Source: Ignavibacteria bacterium
Lineage (GTDB): Bacteria > Bacteroidota > Ignavibacteria > Ignavibacteriales > Ignavibacteriaceae
Assembly (NCBI GenBank): GCA_021286645.1
Contig: JAJTBZ010000064.1
Coordinates: 1 to 64,000 of the forward strand
DNA length: 64,000 bases
Direction: 5' to 3'
The notes below the pieces were generated by a model, which was not told where the DNA came from, made no database searches, and saw only the letters and a list, made by a program, of their open reading frames with translations. Positions 63,965 to 64,000 of the stretch are shown here, piece by piece. Every line of letters begins with the position of its first letter. Position 1 is the first letter of the stretch. The position numbers and the translations under genes were made by a program.

Positions 63965-64000
63965 ATGAACAGCATACATCAATTGCGGCATCGTTTGCAC
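63965..64000 (+). CDS. Start of an unidentified gene, truncated by window end
   Basis: ATG at 63965 with GAGGAA seven bases upstream opens a frame of 12 codons (MNSIHQLRHRLH) that runs off the window. Ribosome binding site and open frame support a real start; nothing can be said of its product. Confidence 0.5.
   Translation, partial: MNSIHQLRHRLH

Overview
The window reads as a densely coded bacterial chromosome segment, roughly 40% GC, from the Bacteroidota/Ignavibacteria/Kapabacteria side of the FCB group. The main clues are a large secreted fibronectin-III repeat protein ending in a type IX secretion (T9SS) type A sorting domain of the 'YPNPFNP' style common in Ignavibacteria, a GldL/GldM-like motor locus, a Bacteroidota-style patatin/Omp85 fusion, and lysine synthesis through DapH. 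No plasmid, phage, insertion sequence, CRISPR, tRNA or rRNA signature was seen. The placement is inference from protein style, not a phylogeny.

Layout. 1-4.5 kb: 5'-truncated polyferredoxin and the FN3 repeat T9SS cargo. 4.6-9.9 kb (minus): lipoprotein, PriA, IlvE and alkaline phosphatase. 10.2-14.3 kb: SulP transporter, AI-2E-type permease, SerA. 14.7-23.1 kb (plus): the most unusual locus. It holds a GldL-like two-helix protein, a GldM-like protein that appears split into a membrane-anchored half and a secreted half with a terminator between them, and then a two-gene outer-membrane module (A-B) present twice in tandem as diverged copies (A-B-A'-B'). 23-29 kb: metallo-beta-lactamase-fold enzyme, barrel-like exported protein, xseA-xseB-dxs operon, a stand-alone OmpR-type DNA-binding domain. 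28.9-34.8 kb (minus): RND tripartite efflux operon (outer membrane factor, adaptor, pump) followed by a PII-like small protein. 35.0-38.5 kb (plus): dapA-dapB-dapH-lysC.

38.6-46.6 kb (plus): tightly overlapping genes for a heparinase II/III-like protein, PfkB-family kinase, RmlD-like reductase, GH13 amylase and RarA, then an Nfu scaffold and Ogt. 46.6-52.1 kb (minus): coupled operon of patatin/Omp85, GT2 glycosyltransferase, nitrilase-family amidase and sugar epimerase. 52.1-54.8 kb (minus): rpmH-rnpA-yidD-yidC. 55.0-63.7 kb: surface polysaccharide region with a glycosyltransferase, DegT aminotransferase, a HisH-like protein that has lost its catalytic triad, UDP-glucuronate decarboxylase, BY-kinase/Wzz protein, a short SLBB export protein, a transglutaminase-like protein and KdsC. 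A gene start lies at the right edge.

How the parts fit: much of the window builds, exports or remodels the cell envelope (T9SS-like motor and outer-membrane parts, T9SS cargo, efflux pump, YidC, diaminopimelate for peptidoglycan, Kdo, exopolysaccharide), mixed with ordinary housekeeping genes. The best candidates for something undescribed are the split GldM plus duplicated A-B module and the triad-less HisH-like protein in the polysaccharide cluster.
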